Program-made: the position numbers and the translations under genes
Source: Lachnospira sp. UBA3790
GTDB lineage: Bacteria > Bacillota > Clostridia > Lachnospirales > Lachnospiraceae
DNA length: 64,000 bases
Direction: 5' to 3'
NCBI GenBank assembly: GCA_002369135.1
Contig: DFEY01000003.1
Span: 580,338 to 644,337 of the forward strand
Notes under the pieces: model-generated
What the model was told of the DNA's origin: nothing
The model's input: only the letters and a program-made list of their open reading frames with translations
Databases searched by the model: none
Shown: positions 9,411-17,071 of the stretch, piece after piece
How the letters are laid out: every line of letters starts with the position of its first letter
How positions within the stretch are numbered: the first letter of the stretch is position 1

Positions 9411-10435
9411 TATTTTTCCTCCTGCGTATCTGCGATACTATTTTTTATTTTATTACTAATGTCATATTCTTTAAACATTGCACACTGTAAAATTGAATTC
9501 TTAATCTCAACTGATTTCGAATTACCATGTGTCTTAACAAGTAGACCTTTTAGTCCAAGCATAGGCGCTCCACCATATTGCTCGATATCAAATTTCTTCA
9601 TAGTCTTCTTAAGTTTACCTTTGATAAGTAGTGCGCCAATCTTTGTCTTTAAGCTAGACATAAGCGTTTGCTTGATTGTGCTAAGCAATACTGCTCCCAC
9701 ACCCTCGTAAGTCTTTAGAATAACGTTACCGACAAAGGCATCACAGACAGCCACATCTACAGCGCCATCCGGAATATCTCTTGCCTCAACATTTCCTACA
9801 AAATTTATATCATCAACTTCTTTTAGAAGTTCAAAAGTCTCTTTAGTAAGCGCATTTCCTTTTTCTTCTTCAGCACCAATGTTTACAAGACCAACTCTAG
9901 GACTTTCAATGCCCATAGCATTTTGAACATATATAGATCCCATCTTTGCAAACTGAACTAAGTGACTAGGTCTAGCATCAACATTCGCACCACAGTCGAT
10001 CAAAAGAACTGGACCTTCTTTAGTTGGAAGGAACGGAGCCAAAGGCGGTCTCTCCACACCTTTAAGTCTTCCAATAACAACATGTCCACCAACTAAGTTA
10101 GCACCTGTACTTCCAGCTGAAACCATAGCGTCTGCTTCGCCATGCTTAACAGCATATAAACATTTAACGATAGATGACTCTGTCTTAGTTCTAATCGCCA
10201 TAACTGGTGATTCATCCATCTCAATGATCTCTGGTGCATCAATCACTTCGTATCTATCAGAATACTTTTCTGAATCATCATACTTATCAAGTTCTGGCTT
10301 TATATCATCTTCTTTACCAAATAATTTGATAAACAATTCATCATTTTCTCTTAACGCTTCGACTGCAGCTTTCACAGTTTCAACCGGTGCATAATCGCCA
10401 CCCATACAGTCTAATGCAACTATAGTTTTTGACAT
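9410..10435 (-). CDS. plsX: Phosphate acyltransferase PlsX
   Basis: Converts acyl-ACP and phosphate to acyl-phosphate, the acyl donor for PlsY in phosphatidic acid synthesis; a peripheral membrane enzyme. The 341-residue protein begins KTIVALDCMGGDYAPVETV, the standard PlsX N-terminus, and has LLIDCGANVDARP and DAFVGNVILKTYEG, both conserved in the family. The start has an AGGAG 6-7 nt upstream. A TTGAAT-17-TATACT promoter lies 27-55 nt upstream, making plsX the first gene of plsX-acpP-rnc-smc-ftsY-yfhO. The window's other phospholipid gene, pgsA, is far away. Confidence 0.97.
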   Translation of the reverse strand: MSKTIVALDCMGGDYAPVETVKAAVEALRENDELFIKLFGKEDDIKPELDKYDDSEKYSDRYEVIDAPEIIEMDESPVMAIRTKTESSIVKCLYAVKHGEADAMVSAGSTGANLVGGHVVIGRLKGVERPPLAPFLPTKEGPVLLIDCGANVDARPSHLVQFAKMGSIYVQNAMGIESPRVGLVNIGAEEEKGNALTKETFELLKEVDDINFVGNVEARDIPDGAVDVAVCDAFVGNVILKTYEGVGAVLLSTIKQTLMSSLKTKIGALLIKGKLKKTMKKFDIEQYGGAPMLGLKGLLVKTHGNSKSVEIKNSILQCAMFKEYDISNKIKNSIADTQEEK

Positions 10436-10461
10436 AATTTTCTCCTTTTCACATCATTACG

Positions 10462-10490
10462 AGTATACTAAAAAAAGCGTTCAAATTCAA
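10462..10490 (-). promoter_or_regulatory. Promoter of the plsX operon
   Basis: Minus strand TTGAAT (10485-10490), 17-nt spacer, TATACT (10462-10467). The -35 box sits in a 12-base stretch, ATTCAAGGTAAA on the plus strand (10485-10496), that recurs at the decarboxylase operon promoter (28113-28124). Confidence 0.8.
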
Positions 10491-10538
10491 GGTAAAAAAC
10501 TCGCTAAAAACTTGATAAATAAAGGGTTTTTAGGGCAT

Positions 10539-10576
10539 AAAAAAAGAACCTCTTAAAGTAAAGAGTTTCTTTTTTT
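10539..10576 (-). terminator. Terminator after rpmF
   Basis: Inverted repeat with arms 10539-10554 and 10561-10576 (one mismatch) around AAAGTA; its A-rich and T-rich flanks give a T7 run in either direction. It separates rpmF from the plsX promoter. Confidence 0.75.
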
Positions 10577-10592
10577 ATAAATAAAATATTAA

Positions 10593-10775
10593 TTAATCTT
10601 CAACTGCAATAATCTCTTTTTTATTGTAGCTTCCGCAAGCCTTGCAAACTCTATGAGGCATCATTAATGCACCACATTTACTACATTTTACAAGGTTTGG
10701 AGCCTTCATTTTCCAGTTAGCTCTTCTTCTATCTCTTCTGCCTTTAGAAGATTTATTTTTAGGACATATAGACAT
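10593..10775 (-). CDS. rpmF: 50S ribosomal protein L32
   Basis: 60-residue zinc-ribbon ribosomal protein. It starts MSICPKNKSSKGRRDRRRAN and has the four-cysteine zinc site CSKCGALMMPHRVCKACG. An in-frame GTG three codons upstream overlaps the GGAGG Shine-Dalgarno, so the internal ATG at 10773-10775 is the start. The four Cys indicate the zinc-binding form rather than a Cys-less paralogue. It has a perfect consensus promoter (10833-10861) and a structured 5' leader (10791-10828), although it also sits 99 nt downstream of ackA. Confidence 0.97.
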   Translation of the reverse strand: MSICPKNKSSKGRRDRRRANWKMKAPNLVKCSKCGALMMPHRVCKACGSYNKKEIIAVED

Positions 10776-10790
10776 TGTATACACCTCCTT

Positions 10791-10828
10791 AAAGTTCGTT
10801 ATTTATTAGTCTTTCTCAAAGACACTTT
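10791..10828 (-). other. Structured 5' leader of rpmF
   Basis: An inner hairpin (GTCTTT 10809-10814, AAAGAC 10818-10823, 3-nt loop) abuts an outer pairing of 10791-10795 with 10824-10828. The outer strand ends right beside the rpmF Shine-Dalgarno, so folding could affect translation. No match to a named leader family is claimed. Confidence 0.35.
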
Positions 10829-10832
10829 AACA

Positions 10833-10861
10833 ATTATACATATCTGTTATATGTTTGTCAA
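10833..10861 (-). promoter_or_regulatory. Consensus promoter of rpmF
   Basis: Minus strand TTGACA (10856-10861), exactly 17 nt, TATAAT (10833-10838). Both hexamers match the sigma-A consensus fully. It begins about 14 nt after the ackA stop codon. Confidence 0.9.
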
Positions 10862-10874
10862 ATACTTTTTATCT

Positions 10875-12065
10875 TTAGTTTTCGACTAATTTTACAGTCT
10901 CTTGGCATATCGCAAGCTCCTCATTTGTAGGAACCACATATACATCCACCTTTGAATCATCAGTTGAAATTTTAACTTCTTCGCCGCAGGCTTCGTTAGC
11001 GTAACCATCTATTGAAACCCCTAGATATGAAAGATTATCACAAACCATTTTTCTAATGTTTGGATTGTTCTCTCCCACGCCCGCTGTAAAGACTATGGCA
11101 TCTACACCATTCATTACAGCAACATATGCGCCAATAAATCTAACTATGGCTCTAATATATACATCCATAGTTTCCTTGGACTTTTCATCGCCTTCCTTAA
11201 TAGCCTTATTTATATCTCTAAAATCACTAGAGTTCTCAGATAGTCCAAATACTCCCGACTCTTTATTTAGAATCCTAGTAACTTCTTTCACATCAATACC
11301 TTCAAAGTTTGCAATTACTTCTAAGATTCCTGGATCTATGTCTCCAGATCTAGTACCCATAACAACGCCCGACAAAGGAGTTAGTCCCATGCTAGTATCA
11401 ACAGATTTTCCATTTTCTACAGCACAAATGCTTGCACCATTACCTAGGTGACAAACAATAGTCTTCAAACTGTCATATGGCTTTCCAATAATCTCAGCTA
11501 CTCTCTTTGAAACAAAACTATGTGATGTTCCATGAAATCCATATCTTCTAATTTTATACTTATCATAAAACTTTCTAGGAATAGCATATAAGTAACTAGC
11601 TGCATCCATAGTCTGATGGAATGCTGTGTCAAATACTCCAACATTCGGAATACCTGGCATTATTTCCATACAAGCTCTAATACCAATAATATTAGCAGGG
11701 TTGTGAAGAGGTGCTAGATCGTTGCACTTTTCAATCTTTTCCAATGCATCCTCATCCAAAAGAATAGGTTCACTAAAATATTCTCCACCGTGAACCACTC
11801 TGTGACCTACCGCCTTAATCTGACTCATATCAGAAACTACGCCCACTTCATTATCTGTAAGCATATCAATAACAGCCTTGATAGCTTCATTGTGTGTAGG
11901 CATATCAATTTCTTTTGTTATTTTTTCATCCGTCTTATATGTGATAGAACTTCCATCTATTCCAATTCTCTCACAAAGACCTTTAGCCAAAACATTTTCT
12001 GTCTCTGAATCAATCAATTGAAACTTAAGTGATGAACTACCACAGTTAATTACTAAAACTTGCAT
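10875..12065 (-). CDS. ackA: Acetate kinase
   Basis: Converts acetyl-phosphate and ADP to acetate and ATP, the ATP-forming end step of fermentative acetate production. 396 residues, the usual length. ASKHA-fold motifs: N-terminal VLVINCGSSSLKFQLID, RVVHGG, VFDTAFHQTM, RRYGFHGTSH and CHLGNGASI, with EELAI near the C-terminus. It starts 1 nt after pta, so the two are one transcript. No terminator is visible between ackA and rpmF, so read-through into rpmF is likely. Confidence 0.98.
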   Translation of the reverse strand: MQVLVINCGSSSLKFQLIDSETENVLAKGLCERIGIDGSSITYKTDEKITKEIDMPTHNEAIKAVIDMLTDNEVGVVSDMSQIKAVGHRVVHGGEYFSEPILLDEDALEKIEKCNDLAPLHNPANIIGIRACMEIMPGIPNVGVFDTAFHQTMDAASYLYAIPRKFYDKYKIRRYGFHGTSHSFVSKRVAEIIGKPYDSLKTIVCHLGNGASICAVENGKSVDTSMGLTPLSGVVMGTRSGDIDPGILEVIANFEGIDVKEVTRILNKESGVFGLSENSSDFRDINKAIKEGDEKSKETMDVYIRAIVRFIGAYVAVMNGVDAIVFTAGVGENNPNIRKMVCDNLSYLGVSIDGYANEACGEEVKISTDDSKVDVYVVPTNEELAICQETVKLVEN

Positions 12066-12066
12066 A

Positions 12067-13059
12067 TTAATCTTGAGCTTGGACTGCAGTAATTGCTATA
12101 ACACCGACAATATCGTCCACGCTACATCCTCTCGATAAATCGTTAATAGGTTTTGCAATACCTTGTGTAAGAGGTCCATAAGCCTCTGCATTACCAAGTC
12201 TTTGCAAAAGTTTATATCCAATATTTCCCGCATCTAAATCAGGGAAAATAAGAACATTCGCATTTCCAGCCACTTTACTATTTGGAGCTTTGAACTCAGC
12301 AACCTCAGGAACTAAAGCAGCATCCGTCTGAAGTTCTCCATCAATCAAATACTGTGGATATTCCTTCTGTGCTATTTCTGTGGCTTCTATTACTTTTGTA
12401 ACATCAGGGTGCGCTGCACTTCCATATGTAGAATGAGAAAGCATAGCAACTCTAGGTGTCTCACCAACTAAATATTCATAAGACTCTGCACTGCTAGCTG
12501 CAATATCAGCAAGCTGAGAAGCATTAGGATTTTGGTTCAATCCACAGTCGCCCAAAACAAATACTTCATCTCCATCCGAATTTTTATCATCAACACAGAT
12601 AACAAAGAATGCTGATACTAGTTTACTACCAGGTTTTGTTTTTATTATCTGAAGAGACGGTCTAAGTGTGTTAGCTGACGAATGACAAGCACCCGAAACC
12701 ACACCATCTGCATGTCCATTAAGTACCATCATACACGCAAAGTACATAAAATCACTAATAAGCAACGCCTTTGCTTGACGTTTTGTCATACCTTTTGCCT
12801 TACGAAGTTCAAATAATTGTTCAGTATATTCTTTAAGGTTTGCGTCTTCTTTAGGGTCTATAAAGGTAACTCCCTCCAAGTCCAAATCCTGTGCAATCTC
12901 ATATTTTTGTTCTTCTGAAGCAAGAATAATTAGATCAACAAAATCGTCTTTTACTGCTTTTGACGCAGCCTCATATGTACGTCTATCCATACCTTCTGGA
13001 AGAACGATTGTCTTTCTATTGGCCCTTGCTTTTTCTTTTAATGAGTCAATAAATTTCAT
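12067..13059 (-). CDS. pta: Phosphate acetyltransferase
   Basis: Interconverts acetyl-CoA and acetyl-phosphate, feeding AckA. At 330 residues it is the short form, a catalytic PTA_PTB domain only, without the N-terminal regulatory domains of the enterobacterial enzyme. Family segments: RKTIVLPEGMDRRTYEAA, VSGACHSSANTLRPSLQI, DCGLNQNP, MLSHSTYGSA and NVLIFPDLDAGNIGYKL. AAGGAG Shine-Dalgarno. A TTGTTT-17-TATAAT promoter lies in the 115-nt gap shared with the divergent tmcAL. Confidence 0.97.
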   Translation of the reverse strand: MKFIDSLKEKARANRKTIVLPEGMDRRTYEAASKAVKDDFVDLIILASEEQKYEIAQDLDLEGVTFIDPKEDANLKEYTEQLFELRKAKGMTKRQAKALLISDFMYFACMMVLNGHADGVVSGACHSSANTLRPSLQIIKTKPGSKLVSAFFVICVDDKNSDGDEVFVLGDCGLNQNPNASQLADIAASSAESYEYLVGETPRVAMLSHSTYGSAAHPDVTKVIEATEIAQKEYPQYLIDGELQTDAALVPEVAEFKAPNSKVAGNANVLIFPDLDAGNIGYKLLQRLGNAEAYGPLTQGIAKPINDLSRGCSVDDIVGVIAITAVQAQD

Positions 13060-13089
13060 AAAACTCTCCTTTAAACATACATCATACTA

Positions 13090-13118
13090 ATTATATACTA
13101 TCTAAATTTATTAAACAA
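13090..13118 (-). promoter_or_regulatory. Promoter of pta-ackA
   Basis: Minus strand TTGTTT (13113-13118), 17 nt, TATAAT (13090-13095). It lies back-to-back with the tmcAL promoter; the two -35 boxes are about 10 bp apart. Confidence 0.75.
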
Positions 13119-13128
13119 TATAATATAA

Positions 13129-13157
13129 TTGAAATGTATTTTTAATAATGCTAAAAT
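13129..13157 (+). promoter_or_regulatory. Promoter of tmcAL
   Basis: TTGAAA (13129-13134), 17 nt, TAAAAT (13152-13157), followed by a GAGG Shine-Dalgarno and the ATG at 13175. Confidence 0.75.
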
Positions 13158-13174
13158 ACTCGTTGAGGTAAGTT

Positions 13175-14395
13175 ATGGCTACAATTGGAATGATTGCGGA
13201 GTTTAATCCGTTTCACAAAGGTCACAAATACATAATCGAAAAAGCAAAAAGCATCACTGGCGCAGATAATGTTATCGTAGTTTGTAGCGGCAACTATGTA
13301 CAACGCGGAGAACCAAGCGTATATGACAAAACAGTTCGTACAAAAGCTGCATTATCTAACGGAGTAGATGCTGTTTTTGAGTTACCAGTTTATTATGCTA
13401 CTGCTTCAGCCGAAGCATTTGCTAGAGCTGGCGTAAAGTTCTTAACCGACTTAGGATGTGTGGATTATCTTTGTTTCGGATGTGAAACAGATAACATTAA
13501 AATACTTCCAATTATTGCTAGTGTTTTAAATCACGAACCTGAAGAATATAAAACATTGTTAAAAAGCCATTTGGCTGAGGGCGAATCATTCCCAAAAGCT
13601 AGATCTAACTCTCTTAAAAAATATTTAAAAGATACAAAAGACATTAATGAAGATGAAACAGAACTTACTCTAAAATCACCAAATAACATTTTAGCTATTG
13701 AGTATATAAAGGCAATTAAATACTTCAATTCTAATTTAAAACCTTTAGCTATAAGACGAGTTGGCGCTGACCATGCATCAACTGACATTACATTTGATGT
13801 TGTATCTGCTATGGCTATTAGAAACGAACTTGAGAAAAAACACGATATTAGCTCTCTTGTTCCTCCTGATGCTTACAGATTTTATGATGGACCTAAACCA
13901 TTATTCTTAAGTGATTTTGAACAATTGCTTGGAAAAGCATTGCTTAGTTCAAACGACTATAGCAAATACCTAGGTGTGGGTGAAGAATTGGGAAACAGAA
14001 TTTATAATCAGAAAAATGATTATACAGATATAGAGAACTTTATTAAGCAAATTGATTCAAAGAATAATACAAGAACAGCTATATCTAGAGTTTTATTGCA
14101 TATAATGTTAGATATCAAAGAAGAAGATATTATGGAGGCAGTTAATAATAACTACTTTACTTCCGCTAGATTGCTTGGAATCAACCGTGCATCAAATCTA
14201 ATATCAATAATTAATGATAATTCAAAGATTCCATTAATTAGCAAATTCTCAACACACTATCGCAACGCAACCGGCCTAGACAAAAAACTATTAGATATTC
14301 AATTATATGCTGATGACTTATACCGCTTAGTATATATGACAAAATATAAAGAAATAATACCAAATGAATTCGAACGACAAATTGTCGTGAAGTAA
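13175..14395 (+). CDS. tmcAL: tRNA(Met) cytidine acetate ligase TmcAL (YlbM family)
   Basis: 406-residue nucleotidyltransferase-fold protein. In the characterised Bacillus enzyme, ATP and acetate form acetyl-adenylate, which acetylates the wobble cytidine of elongator tRNA-Met (ac4C34). The N-terminal segment IGMIAEFNPFHKGHKYII holds the nucleotidyltransferase H-x-G-H motif (HKGH), followed by VVCSGNYVQRGEPS, typical of the family. The C-terminal half is the helical tRNA-binding region with RVGADH near residue 195. It is divergent from pta-ackA, whose end product is acetate, the TmcAL substrate. GAGG Shine-Dalgarno 6 nt before ATG. Confidence 0.94.
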   Translation: MATIGMIAEFNPFHKGHKYIIEKAKSITGADNVIVVCSGNYVQRGEPSVYDKTVRTKAALSNGVDAVFELPVYYATASAEAFARAGVKFLTDLGCVDYLCFGCETDNIKILPIIASVLNHEPEEYKTLLKSHLAEGESFPKARSNSLKKYLKDTKDINEDETELTLKSPNNILAIEYIKAIKYFNSNLKPLAIRRVGADHASTDITFDVVSAMAIRNELEKKHDISSLVPPDAYRFYDGPKPLFLSDFEQLLGKALLSSNDYSKYLGVGEELGNRIYNQKNDYTDIENFIKQIDSKNNTRTAISRVLLHIMLDIKEEDIMEAVNNNYFTSARLLGINRASNLISIINDNSKIPLISKFSTHYRNATGLDKKLLDIQLYADDLYRLVYMTKYKEIIPNEFERQIVVK

Positions 14396-14460
14396 TATTT
14401 TTCTCTCCGTACCCATTTACACGACAATTCAAAGTTTTAAAAACTAGGAGTTATTTAAAG

Positions 14461-14526
14461 AAAAACAAAAATATATTGCCCAAAGCAAATTTCTGTCATT
14501 TGCGTGGGCAATATATTTTTGTTTTT
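14461..14526. terminator. Bidirectional terminator between tmcAL and the PFL-family gene
   Basis: Two perfect 22-nt arms (14461-14482 and 14505-14526) with A-rich and T-rich ends give T-tracts in both directions. A secondary 6-bp stem (GCAAAT 14485-14490 / ATTTGC 14498-14503) sits inside the loop. It serves both converging genes. Confidence 0.9.
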
Positions 14527-14541
14527 AAATGAATGAAAAAT

Positions 14542-15906
14542 TTAGTTTTTGAAACTATGAATTGGGGCTGGAATTCGGCCTGTGCGAGAAACAAAATTAT
14601 CACAAGAAAATTTGTTTACTGGCATTATTGGAGCCCTTCCTAGTAATCCACCAAATTCAACCTCTTCACCTACGTCTTTTCCTATTACAGGAATAATTCT
14701 AACAGCTGTAGTCTTTTGGTTAATCATACCAATAGCAGCTTCATCAGCAATAATTCCTGAAATTGTACTTGCGCTAGTATCACCTGGAATAGCAATCATA
14801 TCTAAACCAACAGAACATACACAAGTCATTGCTTCTAGTTTTTCTAAAGTAAGTGCACCTTCTTCTACAGCTTCTATCATACCTTGATCTTCGCTAACAG
14901 GAATAAACGCACCACTTAATCCACCAACATAAGATGATGCCATTACACCACCTTTTTTTACTTGGTCATTTAATAAAGCAAGGGCTGCTGTAGTACCAGG
15001 AGCACCTGCTTTTTCTACACCAATCTCCTCTAAAATGTTTGCAACAGAGTCGCCAACAGCTGGTGTAGGCGCAAGAGACAAATCTATAATTCCAAACGGA
15101 ACATTTAATCTCTTAGCAGCTTCATTTGCAACCATATATCCTACTCTTGTTACTTTAAAAGCAGTTTTCTTTATAGTATCGCAAAGAACATCGAAACTTT
15201 CTCCACGAACTTTTTTAATGGCATGTCTAACAACACCTGGTCCCGATACACCAACATTAATAACTGCATCTGCTTCAGTCACGCCGTGGAACGCACCAGC
15301 CATAAATGGGTTGTCATCAGGTGCATTACAAAATACGACTAATTTGGCGCAGCCTAATGAATCATCTTCTTTAGTAAACTCAGCAGTTTCCTTAACAATC
15401 TCACCCATAAGTCTAACTGCGTCCATATTTAGACCAGTCTTTGTAGATCCAACATTAATCGAACTACATACTCTCTCAGTTTCTGCCAAAGCCTTTGGAA
15501 TAGATTTAATCAATAGTTCCTCTGCCTGAGTCATACCCTTATTAACAAGCGCCGAATAACCACCAAGGAAATTCACTCCAACTTCCTTAGCAACCTTATC
15601 CAATGTCTTTGCAATAGTTACATAATCATCAGAACTCTTACAAGCCTGACCACCAACTAAAGCTATTGGAGTAACAGAAATACGTTTATTAACAATAGGA
15701 ATTCCATACTCCTTAGAAATAGCCTCGCCAGTCTCAACCAAATCTTTTGCAAGACCTTTTATCTTGTTATAAATATTTTCATTTAACTTATCAAGATCAT
15801 CAGTTATACAATCTAGCAAACTAATACCTAAAGTAATAGTTCTAACATCAAGATTGTAATTATCGATCATCTTGTTTGTTTCTTGTACTTCAAAACGACT
15901 AATCAT
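14542..15906 (-). CDS. PFL-family / UPF0210 (DUF711) protein
   Basis: 454-residue conserved protein of DUF711, whose fold resembles pyruvate formate-lyase-type barrels; biochemical function is not established. The start MISRFEVQETNKMID and the ending TGRIPAPIHSFKN match the family ends, so the gene is full length. Gly-rich conserved stretches include GVSGPGVVRHAIKK and ASSYVGGLSGAFIPVSEDQGM. It lies 12 nt after a small ACT-domain gene, a pair found together in many bacteria and archaea. GGAGG Shine-Dalgarno 5 nt before ATG. A metabolic or sensing role is possible but not shown. Confidence 0.9.
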   Translation of the reverse strand: MISRFEVQETNKMIDNYNLDVRTITLGISLLDCITDDLDKLNENIYNKIKGLAKDLVETGEAISKEYGIPIVNKRISVTPIALVGGQACKSSDDYVTIAKTLDKVAKEVGVNFLGGYSALVNKGMTQAEELLIKSIPKALAETERVCSSINVGSTKTGLNMDAVRLMGEIVKETAEFTKEDDSLGCAKLVVFCNAPDDNPFMAGAFHGVTEADAVINVGVSGPGVVRHAIKKVRGESFDVLCDTIKKTAFKVTRVGYMVANEAAKRLNVPFGIIDLSLAPTPAVGDSVANILEEIGVEKAGAPGTTAALALLNDQVKKGGVMASSYVGGLSGAFIPVSEDQGMIEAVEEGALTLEKLEAMTCVCSVGLDMIAIPGDTSASTISGIIADEAAIGMINQKTTAVRIIPVIGKDVGEEVEFGGLLGRAPIMPVNKFSCDNFVSRTGRIPAPIHSFKN

Positions 15907-15918
15907 AACTTCCTCCAG

Positions 15919-16191
15919 TTATACTCTGTGCATACTGTCAAATATTTCTTCTCTCTGAGCTCTGATATTAACACCGATATCCTGTCCGACACTATCAAGT
16001 GCCTCAGACAAAGCGTCAAAATCAACATCACTGCCGCTCGCATCTACTACCATCATCATATTGAAATAATCTTGTACAATAGTTTGTGAAATATCAAGAA
16101 TATTTACTTTGTGTTCTGATAGATATGTACATACTTTAGCAATGATTCCAACAGTATCTTTTCCTACAACTGTAATTATTATCTTGTTCAT
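15919..16191 (-). CDS. ACT domain protein (UPF0237), partner of the PFL-family protein
   Basis: 90-residue single ACT domain: MNKIIITVVGKDTVGIIAKV, then a second repeat-like half with MMMVVDASG. ACT domains bind small ligands, often amino acids, and tend to dimerise. A stand-alone ACT protein directly before the DUF711 gene suggests a regulatory subunit or ligand sensor for it, by context only. GGAGG Shine-Dalgarno; it starts 13 nt after the upstream metallo-beta-lactamase-fold gene. Confidence 0.92.
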   Translation of the reverse strand: MNKIIITVVGKDTVGIIAKVCTYLSEHKVNILDISQTIVQDYFNMMMVVDASGSDVDFDALSEALDSVGQDIGVNIRAQREEIFDSMHRV

Positions 16192-16204
16192 AATATCCTC
16201 CAGT

Positions 16205-17002
16205 TTATATTATTATATCGCAAGATGGACAATCCCTCTTTGCAACTCTAATTTCAATCCCCATATCATTTAAATCAATGTTATTAAACATCAACTCATT
16301 TCTAACTGTTTCAAATGCAAGTTCCGGATAATTATTATCCTTACTCAAATGTCCAAGAATAATGTACTGCATTTTATCAGAAATAATTTCACTTAGCAAC
16401 TTACCACAAGCTTCGTTTGAAAGATGTCCAACATCGCTCCAAATCCTGCTTTTGAGGTGATAAGGATATGGTCCAACCTCTAACATTTTTAAATCATGAT
16501 TAGCCTCTACCAAAATGGCATCTAAATCTTGCAATGAATCAACCAATTCATCATGATAATATCCTAAGTCTGTAACTATAGCACAAGATTTTTTTCCATC
16601 ATCAAATCTATAACAAACAGAATCCGATGCGTCATGGCTAGTTGATATTGAATTGATTTTTAAGTCTCCGACAAAGAATTCTTCATCGGAGTCAATCTCT
16701 TCAAACAATTCTTTATCTACTTCACCAGTTGATGATGCGTTTAGAATCTCATCAATAGTTCCTTTTGTAGCATAAACAGAAACTGGATGAGCTCTCAAGA
16801 AAACACCTATCCCTTTTATGTGGTCAGAATGTTCATGAGTAACCAAAATGGCATCTATCTCGTTGGGTGAAGTCTCAAAAAAATCAAGTCCTTCTTCAAC
16901 ACGTTTATTGCTAATACCTACATCTACCAAAATGTTTGTGTCTTCACTCTTAACTAATATACAATTTCCGCTGCTTCCACTGCAAATTGATGCGATTTCC
17001 AT
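16205..17002 (-). CDS. Metallo-beta-lactamase-fold hydrolase (YycJ/WalJ-like)
   Basis: 265-residue MBL-fold protein. The start MEIASICSGSSGNCILVKSE is typical of the YycJ/WalJ group; the metal motif is THEHSDHIKG, with later ligands in TSHDASDSV, ILVEANHD and ILGHLS. WalJ-type proteins of other Firmicutes belong to walRK operons and have proposed DNA-repair or exonuclease roles; no walRK genes are nearby. The Shine-Dalgarno (AAGGA) directly follows the T-tract of the terminator at 17020-17049, leaving no room for a separate promoter. Activity is not proven from sequence. Confidence 0.9.
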   Translation of the reverse strand: MEIASICSGSSGNCILVKSEDTNILVDVGISNKRVEEGLDFFETSPNEIDAILVTHEHSDHIKGIGVFLRAHPVSVYATKGTIDEILNASSTGEVDKELFEEIDSDEEFFVGDLKINSISTSHDASDSVCYRFDDGKKSCAIVTDLGYYHDELVDSLQDLDAILVEANHDLKMLEVGPYPYHLKSRIWSDVGHLSNEACGKLLSEIISDKMQYIILGHLSKDNNYPELAFETVRNELMFNNIDLNDMGIEIRVAKRDCPSCDIII

Positions 17003-17019
17003 TTTACTAATCCTTAAAA

Positions 17020-17049
17020 AAGTGAATCCCTAAATATAGAGATTCACTT
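17020..17049 (-). terminator. Terminator between the coiled-coil gene and the MBL-fold gene
   Basis: Arms AAGTGAATC (17020-17028) and GATTCACTT (17041-17049), followed on the minus strand by TTTTTT, which merges into the Shine-Dalgarno of the next gene. It may act as a partial terminator in a longer operon. Confidence 0.8.
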
Positions 17050-17071
17050 CTTAATTGCTTAAATATTTTTA

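Noticed and set aside
10440..10500. FapR operator at the plsX promoter
   Set aside because: The sequence does not show the TTAGTACC-type inverted repeat known from Bacillus FapR sites.
15035..15529. 164-residue open frame on the plus strand
   Set aside because: Antisense to the conserved PFL-family gene, with no ribosome site.
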